Shown piece by piece: positions 44,656-56,989 of a stretch of 64,000 nt of DNA. The stretch comes from Platycnemis pennipes (Eukaryota; Arthropoda; Insecta; Odonata; Platycnemididae), in the NCBI GenBank assembly GCA_933228895.1, contig OW121851.1:115713271-115777270 (forward strand). The letters run 5' to 3'. Every line of letters starts with the position of its first letter. The stretch's first letter is position 1. The notes beneath the pieces were generated by a model. The model saw only the letters and a list, made by a program, of their open reading frames with translations, made no database searches and had not been told where the DNA came from. A program made the position numbers and the translations under genes.

Positions 44656-45482
44656 GGGTAGTTTCCTAGTATTTTTTTATTGTCTTGATCGAAAGTTTAT
44701 AACCTCTGGAGTACGTGTTTTAAGCCGTTCGATTTTTTAATGACGTTAAGTATTTTTCCTCATTAATTAAAAAGTGAAAAAAATCAATGGCGCGAAAACG
44801 CGACGGCAAACTATTGCATGCCGGTTAATCCTACGTGTGACGTCAAACTATTTCCTCTACCTGCCACCAGGTGGTGCTGCGGACGCTTCCAAATAGACGC
44901 CGCACTCCGTTACAGCTTATGAACAAGTATTGTAGGCATATTTATTCCGTTAATTAATTATAATTAACTTTTATTCATTTATTTAACATTACTTATGCAG
45001 TTGATTCATTTAAAATCAGTTAGTATTCCTTTCACAAGCATATCATATAGTTCGCCTATCGCCGCACGACCTTCACGCCATGCTTCGTCGTAGCAGAAGA
45101 CACAGCGAGCAGGACGTCCTTGAGCCTATAAAATGACTAATAATACCATGTTTAACTGAGAATTCTTTTCCAACATTGATAGTTTTTACAGGTTAATACT
45201 AATAAATATTCACGAGAGCTGAGGGGCCCTGAAATACAACGGTAAGTTCAGGAGACGAATTTTCCTATGCTTCGCAACATAAACTACCTACCTGTTACGT
45301 CAGCATGAAGGCAGCGCACCCCGCCATTTCAGAGCATTTTCAAATGACCTTAAAATTAACATTTAATTATCTAATAAACTGGGATTTCTCAATGCAAACT
45401 TTTTGCGTAAATTAAATACATTTATGGCAGGGCACAAATCGCAATTAATGAAGTCTGTTTTCTTTGATGAAGGAAACTACCC
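44656..45482. mobile_element. TA-flanked DNA element inside the PLE
   Basis: The 827-bp element begins GGGTAGTTTCCT and ends AGGAAACTACCC, a 12-bp inverted repeat. It is flanked by TA (44,654-44,655 and 45,483-45,484). The PLE coding region resumes on either side, which confirms the insertion. The TA duplication suggests the Tc1/mariner group, but no transposase is seen. Confidence 0.75.
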
Positions 45483-45862
45483 TATTGTCTTTTGGGCGGG
45501 GTGTGAAGTCAGCAGTGGCTGGTAAAATCCTTTTGTCAAGGAAATGCGAAGGATAATCGCGGTGGAGAAGGGCGGTGCGTAGCTGGGACAGGAAATGAGA
45601 ACGTGTGTCAGAAGAGTTACAAATTCGGTGGCCACGAATGGAGAGAGAGTATGGTATATATCTTTTAATATGAGGAGGGTGACAACTATTAAAATGTAGG
45701 TATTGTTGTGTGTTTGTAGGTTTAATGTGCACAGATGTGGTGATTTTCCCGTCGGATAAATTAATATTGACATCTAAAAAGGTTACGGAGGAATCTGAAA
45801 CGAAGTGAGTGAAGGAAACAGAAAAAGAGGAGTTGAGGGCGAGAAGGAAGGAGTTAAGAGAA

Positions 45863-46924
45863 TCATGGCCATGTGTCCAGATGAAAAATGTCGTCAATAA
45901 AACGGAGCCAGAGAAGTGGTTTGAGAGCTTGTGAGTTGAGGAAAACTTCTTCAAGGTGACCCATGATTAAGTTGGCATATGAGGGTGCCATTTTAGTACC
46001 CATAGCCGTCCCTTTTATCTGCAAATAGAATTTGTCTTGGAATTTGAAGCAGTTTTTAGTAAGAACCAATTTAGATAAAGAAATGAGGAAGTCAGTGGAG
46101 GGGTTATGGGGAGTGGCACGATGGGATAGGAAATATCTCAGGGATTCAAGACTTTCACCGTGGGGTATAGAAGTGTATAAGGAGGTGACATCGATGGTAG
46201 CGAAGATGATGGATTGATTTAAATGGAGAGGTGTGTTGTTTAGAATATCTAGAAAGTGGTAGGTGTCTTTTATAAAGGAAGGAAGGGAGGAAACTGAAGG
46301 TTGGAGGTGAAAATCAACAAATGCAGAAATACGTTCGGCGGGGGAATTATAACTAGAAATGATAGGTCTACAAGAGTGGGCAGTTTTGTGGATTTTGGGG
46401 AGGAGGTAGAGGTGAGGAGTTTGGGAATTAGGAGGGGAAAGAATGTCTATGTCTTGGGCGCTGAGGTTTTCACTAGGACCGGAAGATTTAAGGAAAGCTT
46501 TGATTTGTTTACAATAGGATGGGTTGGGGTCAGATTGAAGGACTTGGTACGAAAGAATATCACTTAAATGCCTGAGGGCCTCATTGACATAAAAAGATTT
46601 GTCAAGGATGACAACTGTGGAGCCTTTATCGGCTTTTGTAACAATAATGTTGGGATTAAGGTGGATGGTTTGCAATGCCCTAATTTCAACAGGGGTTAAA
46701 TTGTTGGGGGGTGAGAGGGACTGGAGAAATTTAGGATCGGACACTTTTTCAAGAAGGAGGTTGCAAAAAGTTTCTATAGGATGATTGGGAGGATACGATT
46801 TGGGTTCAGCATTGGAGGGGGGTCGGAATGGCTGTAAGGCTGGGTGAAGTTTATCGGTTGAAGGAGTGTTTTGGGACTCGCACATATAAACAATTACCAT
46901 TATAAATTTGGTGTTTACTTGCAA
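45863..46924 (-). pseudogene. PLE reverse transcriptase open frame
   Basis: A 353-codon frame with the PLE RT blocks in order: LNPNIIVTKADKGSTVVILD, HLYLLPKIHK, ATIDVTSLYTSIPHGESLES, QIKGTAMGTKMAPSYANLIM and RFIDDIF with the catalytic Asp pair at residues 344-345. After DDIF the frame is lost and the RT continues in the frame at 45,954-45,485 with FLLALNSSFSVSFTHFVSDS and TNTQQYLHFNSCHPPHIKR. The catalytic blocks are intact. Confidence 0.9.
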
Positions 46925-46933
46925 AACCTTACT

Positions 46934-47700
46934 ACTTTAACACTAGAAACGCCCGATTTTCCCCATACCTAAAAGCGCCAGCGGCGGTCATTTTGACCGG
47001 TAGGTGTTTTTTCTTGTTTTCGTGGTGTATTATGAATAAATGTACACATGTATTCCATTTTTAAGTGATCTCGTTTTATTATCAAGTAATATTTCAATTT
47101 TTAAAGTAATAAATAAGATTAATGAACAATTTATTTATTTTTCGCTTTTACCAAACTGGTATTAAATGATGTATCACCAATTGCGTAACATTTGATATAG
47201 ATAGTGGTTAGATAGCGCATAAATATTATGTTGAGTAATAAAATATCCTGTTTTTATTATCAGAAATTGTTTTTAATTTAGGTAATAGCATTAAACCGCG
47301 TATATAGCAATGGAAAGCAAGTTCTACCGCGTTTGACATTATTTTTCATGACATATGTTATAGGTTTTACATTTCTTGTTGTGCATTTTCCGTTCGTATA
47401 TTTTTGGCTTCTTGAACATTTTTCCATATCTTTCATATATAAACACGGACAGAGCGAAAAAAGGCCAGAAAAGGTAGCCCAAAACTGCTGGCGGCTGTCC
47501 TTACCATAACGCCTTAATCTCGAGTTCCTCTTCTTGTGCTTATTTTCTTATTCAATTTTTGTTCTAGGTGCACCCAAGCAAGTACTGATTTTTTGATAGC
47601 CAATTTTTTTAAATACATGTGTATAGCTCCTCTGTACAATTCCATGCTCCAGTCAACGTTTTTGTGTACGGCTCGTGAACGCTTACGTCCGCTACGTGAA
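46934..47700 (-). mobile_element. piggyBac-like end and possible transposase remnant
   Basis: TTAA at about 46,937 is followed by CACTAGAAACGCC and a palindromic GGTCATTTTGACCGG near 46,997-47,011. This layout is the same as that of the piggyBac copy at 4,976-7,194 but the sequence differs, so it is a second family. The minus strand at about 47,340-47,560 gives Cys- and Lys-rich pieces that could be the transposase C-terminal finger. No matching right end follows in the window. Confidence 0.45.
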
Positions 47701-48775
47701 ATGTTCTTTCCACCATAATTTGTACGCTTTCGTGTCTCATTCCCTTCCCCTACCCACCACGGGCGCGCGTGCTACCCTTCCACTACCCACGCCCTACATC
47801 GCCTTTACCCTTCCTCTACCCTCGGAATGTTCTAAACTACCCTTCCTCTACCACCGCTCGAGGGTAAGGCGTGGGCGTGGGTACCACTACCTTCCGCCTA
47901 CCGCCCGTCGTGTCGTTTTCCTACCTTCCGCTTATTCTTCATTTTTGCCAGGGAAGAAGTGCAGGAAAGTATGTCTTTGCAATCAAACGTGCGCATTTTT
48001 GAGCGTTCACTCTGTTTTTCTTTATTTTCCAATTATGGAAGCGTAATTATACTTAATTGTGCAGAAACTAGGTAAAAACGAAGCGCCCCAAGTAGTACTA
48101 TAGTACGTACAATATATTGATATTATGTATTGATATGTGCTCAATATTATTCCGTAAAGCATTTAATTGATTTGAAAATACTGCTAAGAGATTTAATACA
48201 TGCACATATCAGTAATCAGAGTACGAGGGAAATGTGCTGGACACATACGCGACGAAAAATATTTTCCATATCAAACATGCCATGTTTGACAAAGTTCGCT
48301 ATGCATATTTCAATTATGTTTCGAAGACTGAACCTATAGCTGCTTAATTTTCACGATTAGAGGTCCTAACTTTTGGTAATTGCAAGCAGTAAGTAATTTT
48401 CACCGTTCGAAGGTCAGCATGAACGATGAATGCGCGATAAATGGCTTACTTGTACACATGAACACTTAATTTAAACACGATTAAAAAAAACAGCTGTAGA
48501 CGAGAATACTTATTCATTGCATTAACTTCACGATGTAACACAAGATATACGTTTCAACATACCGCATCTGCGCCGAGAACAGCTAATATACCAAATACAC
48601 CAATATCACAGCACACAACAGAATCTAGCATCACGATCGCACTTGCTTGCTGCGCAACAGGTTAAATTTTGAAATACCTCGGTATATTCTGTAATCAACC
48701 CCTACAGCACGCATTTGGTTATGCATATGGAAAGGTCATGTATTTTCCATGTATATATACATATATATAAATTCA
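47700..48775. other. Anonymous sequence
   Basis: A CT-rich low-complexity patch at about 47,725-47,940 (CTACCCTTCC-type repeats), followed by AT-rich DNA. No gene is supported. Confidence 0.45.
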
Positions 48776-48776
48776 A

Positions 48777-49310
48777 TGTAATACATATGGAAATGTAATG
48801 TATTTTTTTGATGGAATACATCTGTATTGTCGATTTAAATGAGAAATTCGATGTTTCCAACGAAATTATCCTGTTAAAAAGTCATCTAGACTCATTTGCA
48901 TGGCCTACAAATGCAGTTGTTTTCTTATGAAGAATTTAATATCGTTTAAATTGACGTAGGCTGTCAATTAATAATTGAAGTGAGCGAATCGTGAATATGG
49001 CGGTCATTTAAATTTCTTCTAAAATACCTACATCTAATTTCCATATGTAAAATTGATGTGTGCATGAATCTGAAATACATATGGAAATTTGATGTTTTTT
49101 TTGCTGGAATACGTATGTATGTTTTATGTAAATCAGAAATTCGATGTTTAATTTCTACGAAATTATCCTGTTAAAAAGTAATTTGGACGTATTTGCATGG
49201 TCTGCGAATGTTGCTGTATTCTTATGAAGGCATTAATATCGTTTAAAATGACGTAGGCTGTCAAATAAGAACTGAAGTGAGCGTAAGACGAATACATATA
49301 TGCGTTAAAT
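48777..49310. repeat. Two-copy tandem repeat, about 295-bp unit
   Basis: ATACATATGGAAAT, GAAATTATCCTGTTAAAAAG, AATATCGTTTAAA and TGACGTAGGCTGTCAA occur in the same order at about 48,781-49,000 and 49,075-49,300. The copies have clearly diverged, so this is an old duplication. Confidence 0.8.
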
Positions 49311-49434
49311 ATTTTTTTACATATGTATTATTGAGTACTCCTACAGCAGTTATAATAAGTGAATTCCCGTATATTCAATGAACAAAACCGTTAGGTTCTC
49401 ATCACCTCCAGTTTTCGTCGGTAAATGGTTTAGC

Positions 49435-49702
49435 CCAGGGGCGTCGGAACTATTTTCGCTGGGAGGGGCCAACCTTGAAAAGGGCCCGATTTTTTTTGCG
49501 GATAGGAGGGGGTAGAGACTAGAATTCCGCTAAAAGTGCATATGAAGGTGGTAGAATATGCGTTCGAAGGGAAAAGGCAAGCTAGAAAACTGTGAAATTT
49601 AATTTTTATTAATGAAGACTCATTTCTCAAGGGCCCTGAGCAAATTGTGGGGGGGGGGGGGGGGTTGAATGCCCCCCCTGCCCCCCACTTCCGACGCCGC
49701 TG
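49435..49702. mobile_element. hAT-type MITE with long G run
   Basis: The 268-bp element begins CCAGGGGCGTCGGAA and ends TTCCGACGCCGCTG. It is flanked by the 8-bp duplication GGTTTAGC (49,427-49,434 and 49,703-49,710). An uninterrupted G run of about 18 bases lies near 49,650-49,668 and is mirrored by C-rich sequence. The ends and duplication are hAT-type. Confidence 0.9.
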
Positions 49703-49710
49703 GGTTTAGC

Positions 49711-52700
49711 TTCATATAAATGTCCATTTGCAACTCATGCCGCTAATTATGCGTAAGTTATAAAGGTATGTACGAATTACTTCGTTGCGCTATGCGCGTA
49801 TGTTTTTTTAAACAAGCAATGGCAGTGACCAAGGTGAGTACCTACCCTTTAATTACCTTGGGCAGTGACTGATTGCAACATCTCGTTAACTCCGTGGAAC
49901 GTAATAGATTTGAAAATTGCGTTGCGATTGCGTTGAAAATATTTCAACGCAATTTATTTACATATGTAAGATCATCACAGTAGACCTATGAAAACATGAC
50001 ATTGGTTATGTACTTTATGCATTAAAATTAGTCGCCGAGTCGATTTAATGTGTAGCAGTACCGACCAAAACATTTATCATCGCCATATTATAAGTATTAC
50101 AAAATTGAAATGTGAACATTTATTTTCAAACATTACCAGGAAACACATTTAGCTGCAGCAGCGCTTCGCAAGGATGTCAGCGCTGCACGTGCATCACATG
50201 TCAACTGAAGCGCGTCAGTAGCGTCCTAGCAGCGCTCTCATAGAGCGTATTGTCGAGAAACGCATCTAATGCGCATTCGCAGCTCATGCTTGAAGAGCTG
50301 CGGCCGCAAGTTGCGGACACGCTGCCACAGCGCTGCAGGTGGTCTTTGGAATGAGGCGTTCCTGACCTTAGCTGAGCAGAGATCTGAGTGAAAGTACATC
50401 TGAAATGTGATTTTAAACGCGATTCACGGTATTTAAGAGCGATTGAACATTGGTCCACGGATGATTTTTCTCAGTCCCTCGTAGGTGGCATCGGACTTGG
50501 AGAAAATTCTGATGCGCTCACCGGGAAACAGGTTCTCAGCATTGCGGAGGAAACTGTTATTTATCTCTCCTGGAGTTGAAGGACTATCAGTTACGTATAT
50601 TTATAATGGCCATGCTTATTTTTATCCACAAAATGGTTATCAGGGAAATGTTTTAACGCGCAAAATATCCGTGTCAATCTTTTAGTAAAGTTAATAATCA
50701 CAAACGGCTTAATGCCAGCCAGCAGCTATATAACATATGGCCTCCAAGTCACTTACCCACAATCGGAAAATGTGTCAGGTCGTACATCAAAGGATGATAG
50801 GATAGACAAAAGTTTGGTGCAGGTTGTTAGGTAGGCATATCTGTGGAATGCGAGGCACAACTAGTAATCATTAAATAGGTGAGAACCTCGATTGCTTACC
50901 TTTATTTTTTTTTAATTTTGGTGATAGGTGCACCCATGCGAGGTTTATTAGAATGATTGTTTTTGTATTAACTATAGTTTATTTCATTTGGGTGCATTTT
51001 CTATTGTACGTTTTAGGAGCCATGCGATTAGTAAGGGTATATTGATGCTTGTCACACGTGTTCCAAGTGCCTTACTAGTACCTACCTAAAATGTGCCTTT
51101 AAGTGGTGCCTTTTTAAGGCTCCCAAAAGGTACGTGAAAAAAGCGCCTAAAAGGTCCCTTCAATGTGTCTATTAAAGGTACCTTCTGTAGGTGCCTCCGA
51201 GGGGCCTTCAAGGCACATTTTCCTGGAAGTGTGCTACGCGGGTCACTAGTGGCGCATCAGGCATGCATTTTCAACGATTCTGACATGCTTTTGAAGCAAT
51301 CGTGACACGCTTGTGCAGCGCTCCTGAAGTGCTTATGCAACGATACTGACAACCGTTTGAAGCGCTTCCGACATTCAAAGAAGGGAAGTTTAGGAGTGCT
51401 AGACGCGCTGCAGCTGTCTTCGCTGCAGTTCTGCCGCGTAGCGGTTCAGACGCGCGACTGCAACTATTTGTGTTCTTACTGGGTTGACATACTTTTACCT
51501 CGGCATCTTCACCCTTTGGCTTTCCGTTTGAACGATATTTTCTCCGAAGATTGAACGAAGCTTCTTTTAGCTGCTTAAAAACATGGTGTTGATACGTAAG
51601 AAAACATTGCTAATGTACATTTTCGGTAAATTCCTTGCGTCAGCTTTGATAAACTCAGACTCCATTACTTCTAAAGAAATCATATATGTTCGCAGCTTTC
51701 CTTAATACCACCAAAGATGTGTAAATCCAATAACAAATGTTGAAAACAAAGTCCACGGTTAATATACACCGGCGTTTTCCCCATCAGTGCAGGACCTGAC
51801 GTAACTTTCAGCCGACCAATCACAATACGTTTTAAAGTGGGCGTGTTCTTGGGCATTTCTTTTGCTTATTTCTCGAATAATATATTAAATAGCATTTTAC
51901 GGTGATTTAAAAAGTTTTCCAGAGGTCTATTGAATAATTGGTAGCACTTGGAATCCCCAGCGGTCCGTCGAAAGTCTCTTTTTCTCCCAATGGCTGATAG
52001 TTTCTTTCTCCCAATAGCTGACGAGTTACTTCTTTATTATATCTATACCTCCGTTTAAGTTCTGAATCGTTGTGCATGTTTAGACTCTGCCGCCGCCGTG
52101 AAACAGTATCATTTGTACCGAAAAGAAAACACCATTTAAATCTTTGAATACTGCCTTAGGTGGAAATTTATTGGCGGTAACTCCTTAACTGAAACGACTG
52201 AAACATACTTCCTAAAATGGAAAATATCGATGTAATCATTTCATGGCTATATGAAAGAATAACATCAAAAAACGTAAACGCCAAGAATAAATTTCTCGTT
52301 AACTTGCCCTCCAATCTGTAAATCGCTGTGTGATGTTATATTGTTAACTAAATTAACGATGCGCGTCGCTGATATTCCTAATATTTTTCAGCCAATGGGA
52401 TTGCTCAGTCGATGTTTCAAACCGCGTGAAACTGGTGTAACCGGCGGTAAAAAGTTGTCGTTCGCGTTTCGAAATTTCGCAACGGAAAAGGTGTCAATTG
52501 AAATTGCTGAAATGTTATTTTTTTCTAATCAGACATAGGGTGGGGTTTTGTTAAATGAGGGATTGATTTAATATGTTATTGTAAGAAAGCGGTTTACGGT
52601 TACTGTCGAAGGACAAACGTAGCCAGCTGAACCACCAACCAACTGATTTGCTATCAAGTTCCATAGGTAGTTTCTTGTAGTACCTCGCTAATAAGTGTTT

Positions 52701-52938
52701 GTTACTGTGGTTATGAAAAGCTGGAGGTACATAGCAATCGAAAAGTCTACACAATAGCTGTTCAGTTGTTTGTAAGTATTTTCACCTTAAATAATTTTTA
52801 AGTTAACTGAATTCCATATGCCATCAAATGTCGTTTTGTATCACTTGGCCACGGTGTAACACTTATTCAAGGTGAATTTATTTGGGATCTAATTACAGTT
52901 TTACGTCTTAATATAATAAAATAATACTTAAAGCCGAG
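49711..52938. other. Region upstream of the 52.9-kb gene
   Basis: No protein-coding exon is supported. At 51,088-51,221 a 134-bp foldback has 12-bp perfect ends (AAAATGTGCCTT and inverse) with recurring GGTACCTTTTA-like words inside. Segments at about 50,150-50,340 and 51,230-51,440 are rich in GCGCTGCAG/CAGCGC words and may be distant ends of one unrecognised element. The last few hundred bases should hold the promoter and 5' UTR of the next gene. Confidence 0.4.
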
Positions 52939-53025
52939 ATGGATAGCGAACTGCTGGAGACGCTTGATACGATCTTTCCACCTCCGTTACTGCAAGTCCA
53001 GAGTTATGGCATGATGGACGCTCAG
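52939..53025 (+). CDS. First coding exon of an unidentified gene
   Basis: The ATG is preceded by AAGCCGAG, with a purine at -3. It opens a 29-codon exon, MDSELLETLDTIFPPPLLQV then QSYGMMDAQ, ending at a GTTTGTG donor. A 75-bp intron with a good acceptor (cctcgttttcag) joins it in phase 0 to the next exon. The product is not recognised: an acidic N-terminus with a Pro-Pro-Pro turn and no signal peptide, so probably an intracellular protein. Confidence 0.6.
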
Positions 53026-53100
53026 GTTTGTGAAATGTATGCCTTTAATTACCTGTAAAACCTAGTATTTTCATTTATAATTCATAATCCTCGTTTTCAG

Positions 53101-53200
53101 GACCTCGAGTCACTGCGTGAAAAAAGGGAAAGGCATGAGTCAGTTAAAGCTGGAAACAATGTGGTGGCCACTAAAGGAAAGAAAAAATCACTCAAAGAAG
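53101..53200 (+). CDS. Second coding exon of the unidentified gene
   Basis: The 100-bp exon encodes DLESLREKRERHESVKAGNN then VVATKGKKKSLKE, a charged, helix-prone and lysine-rich segment. It ends in phase 1 at a GTGAGAA donor. No further exon was found in the remaining 10.8 kb, so the rest lies beyond the window or in exons too short to see. The short first intron, strong splice signals and the coherent charged product make a real gene likely, though the family is unknown. Confidence 0.6.
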
Positions 53201-55970
53201 GTGAGAACGGTTGTTTACCTTTCTGTTTCAAACGTCTTGTGTTTTTCGTTGTTGCGTATGCAAATGAATTTTATTTTCTTTCCTCATTATTTACGTGGTC
53301 TATCAGATGTTTTCATTGTTTTGTAGTTGTATTGTCTGTAATTTTTATGCACTAAAAAGAGTATACATGAAATTCCGAGTTCGAATAGAATTGTGTAGTT
53401 ATCGTACTAATGCTAAGATGCAGTGGTGGTATTTTTTTTAGTCCATCTCAATCGAATCCATCCATCAAGTCGTCGTAGAAACGTAAATTGATGCCTGTTG
53501 CAAATAGGTAGTGAATAAAGCTTTTTTGAATGGGTTTAATTTCCCATAAGCATCAATTACAATTTGTAAACACAAGCTCTAACGTCATCAGATCGGAGGT
53601 AATTAGGATAACTATAGTGGACTTAGTGGTGTAAATTTAGTGTGCTTGGTTCCGGATTCTTTACCATTGATATGCGTGGTGTTCAAAGGTGAGTCTTGCC
53701 CTTAGAAATATGTGGTTCTTGTGGTAATAAATTATTACCTTGCTGTAAATTAGAGGCTCAAGGTTAATCGAATTGTTATATAGCAAATGTAATATTAGGT
53801 ACCATTTCCTAATGTCCCATAATGTTAAAAATTTTCCCACAAAATCTCATAAGAATTTCACCATGTTAGACTAGTAAAAGGTTTGTTCACCATGTATTAT
53901 GGAATGCAAGAATGTGAAAACCATTTTAGTTTTCACGTTCATTCATGTGAAAAATTCTAGGTAGTCACTATATAGTACCAAAGAATTTTAATTTCTTTTA
54001 TAGGATCATTAATAAGGTATATTTCCATTCACTGAAGGTATTGATCATTGGTGTTTAAAATGTTTAATGATTACATTGAAGCAAAACAAGATCTTGAAGG
54101 GTCTTTGATGGGCTGATAACATGTAATCATATTATGAAGTTCTTGTGGTATTGACTTCCTCAGGGTGTGGATTCCCTATTAATTTTATTTAAGTTCTCCT
54201 ATTTTCTTTGCACACTGTTATGTTGTGCTCCCTAAGTCAGAAAGGTACTGACGAGAGGACAAATGCAGGAAAAAAAAAACAATTGTAGGGAAGATTTTTT
54301 ATATTAGATACCTACAATTTTTGAAGAATAGTAATATTTAGCCTTTATTTATATAGCCTCACCCTTTATTTGAAGATGTTGCATTCACCTAGTGAGATAC
54401 TCTATCATTAATTATTCTTTTAGTTCACGTTATTGTTATTCTAATCCTTAAAATCTTCTGATTGTTGAGGAATAATATAAATGGGATAGCTAATTACAAT
54501 GCCACTAATACCCACATTCAGGTTTCACTATGCGATTGTAATCCCTTTTAATTAATGTGCAGTGGGTGTGGAGAAGGTTAGATAGGAGTGGGAATTGTAT
54601 TGGTGGATGGAAATTTTAAATTTGTATAAAATCCGAGGATTATTGCAAGATGGTTGCAAGTGGAATTTGTCCAAATTGGAATAATGATGTGCAATTTTCC
54701 ACAAAAAATAACATTAAATGCCCTCCGGGTTTCAATGTTAATACATTGTCAGGGTGCAAATGGTGTTAGGTGTTTCCAATATATACATCGTGGTGGTGGA
54801 GGGAGAGTGTCCCTGGGTAGGCAGGCAGCCGTGCGGATTAACGGCCATGGGATTAACAGTTCATTTTACTAAAAAATCTGGCCATTGATAATCTGGTTCC
54901 TTCAGGATTTCAGAAAGCATTTTCAAATTTACCGTGTTGGAACATCACTTTTAAAAAAATGTGTTATTTTGTTTTGTTGGCTCCGTAGTTGATAATCATT
55001 CTTGGTATCAGTTTACTCAGGACAGAAATCGCAATTTTGTACACGAAATCATTAGATGGAAATGAAAAATGAATTTTAGTGAAAAAATTAATCTTCTAAC
55101 CAGAGCCTTTCACTCATAAATCAAAAATTAAAATAAGCAAAAAGTGACCCCCACCGAAGAAGCTGCTTTGAGATCATTGACATCATTTACCTCCCGTCCC
55201 TGACTACTGTTAGGGGAAGGGAATGGAGGGGGTTATTGAAAGGTCTGCTCGCACAAATGCAGTCGCAACCGCTCCATTGGCTGAGTCAGCTGTGTCCCCC
55301 CCTTTGCAATAAGGTGAAGTAGCTTCATGGGCTCAGTTGTGATTGGACAAAGCGGATGACGTAAGAGGTCGATGCACACTCACTTTTCCGAAAGGGTTAC
55401 AGACATCAGTTTTTCGCCGCTTATAACTCGAGAACTAATTGACTGATCGAAAAATGGAAAAACACGGGTATTTTTATTTTACTAACTCTATCAGATTCAG
55501 CAATAAAAAATATGGTAAATGACTCCATCATTTAAAGTACTACTCAGTGAAATGGGGAATTTATAATTACATTTTTGCTATTAAAAAAATCCTTCTCATA
55601 CCGGTCTTCTGGTGTTAAAGGATGGTACAGGCAGTGATTTTCTGTTAAACGTACATAGAAGATATATCCATCGAAAATCTGGCATCAGTCAGATCTGAAG
55701 TTTGCTAGATTTCTGAATGCTAACATGTAGCTCATAATTGTACTTTTCCTCAAGAACATAGTTTCGTAACTTCCAATTTAATATTAATATCTAAAGAATT
55801 TCATTCTTCTTTACACCAGGGCTGAACCTATAATTATGATGGTAAGCCCTAATGACACTACCACATTTCTTATTGTATCATCTCTATTTTTTTATACTTT
55901 TACCAATATTTAGTGATACGTAGTATGTGAGAGAATAAATTCTTTTTTTCGAAAGGCACTTCTATCACTT
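53201..55970. other. Probable intron of the 52.9-kb gene
   Basis: AT-rich sequence without a recognised exon or bounded element. A plain intron is the simplest reading. Confidence 0.4.
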
Positions 55971-55974
55971 CACT

Positions 55975-56250
55975 CACTCAGTGATTCAACCCGAAGGTTG
56001 GTTTTGATAGGTGAGAGTAGAGCTCACCCTGTACTAAGCCAATGGCATGTGAAATTCACGCAATCAGGTTAGGGGGGCCAGTTCCCTGGGCCCTGGGCCA
56101 CCTACGATTTCCTACGAAGCTTTGACACACAGAAAATCGAATCGTGAGGATTTTAGGTGGGGGTGGCCAGAAAGGCACTTGCCTGGGATTTGAACCCGGG
56201 ACCCTCCAGTCAGTAGCTCAGTGCTCTTCCCACTAGGCCAACACGACCAC
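55975..56250 (-). mobile_element. tRNA-derived SINE
   Basis: On the minus strand the unit begins with a tRNA-like head: GGCCTAGTGGGAAGAGCAC (A-box region) and a B-box GGTTCAAATCC at about 56,188-56,202. An unrelated body of about 180 bp follows. The anticodon arm is not convincing, so it is called a SINE, not a tRNA gene. Boundaries are approximate. Confidence 0.6.
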
Positions 56251-56989
56251 CACTTACTATGTATTGTGCATATTTTGTATTTCGCTGCCAGCTCTTGTGC
56301 TTTTGAAAATTAAGATTACATATTAATACGTTCCATAGTATGAGGCTCAACTAGGTGGAAGTTGAATTTTGTAAATGAAACGTGGAAGGAAACAAAGTTA
56401 ATATTTCATTTACGTATTACATATTAAATTCCCTCCCTACCATTTCAGTGTTTTCTTATGCTCATTGTAGCATTATTTGCTTCTCAACACATTTATCAAT
56501 AAAAAAAACCTGCTAATCTACCTAACTGATCTTGTTGACATCTCACTTTTCTTGTGGTCATCTTTATTCTCTCTCAATTACCTTGTTGTGCTAAAAGAGT
56601 TTAACTTGTTTTCTTCCATCGACAGTATCATTGTTGATTATTGCTCAGCATTGGCATAGTACCCATTGCAATGCTTTTTTTGTCCACTTAAGTGAATCTG
56701 TGCTTCCATCGTAGCATGTAAGCTAATGGAAGGAAAATGTTTACTGACCCGTAACTCATCGTGTATTCCTAAAGTGCTTTTATGTTTTTGAAATTACGAC
56801 ATAGATAATTGGAAGATGTATCAGGAGGAGAATCTGAAGAGAAGATCCTGAAAATTTGCATGAAAAGAGTGATCTGTTTGATGATTTTATAATAAATCAG
56901 AAATACTACACCGGGAAAAGAAAGGACAAAGACTGGATGTATTAGAGCAATTGAAAATTTTAAAAAGTGTTCAGCGCCAGAAAAAAATT

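Larger units (their letters stand above)
44013..46933 (-). mobile_element. PLE copy on the minus strand, split by a TA-flanked insertion
   Basis: Reading the minus strand, an RT frame runs from 46,924 to 45,863, a shifted frame continues to about 45,485, and after the insertion at 44,656-45,482 the GIY-YIG part follows at about 44,500-44,013. RT then GIY-YIG is the canonical PLE order. The N-terminal side stops at a TTAA (46,934), where a piggyBac-like end begins. The frame changes make the copy inactive. Confidence 0.85.

Noticed and set aside
56165..56250. A tRNA gene on the minus strand
   Set aside because: A good B-box but no convincing cloverleaf, and it is fused to a SINE-like body.
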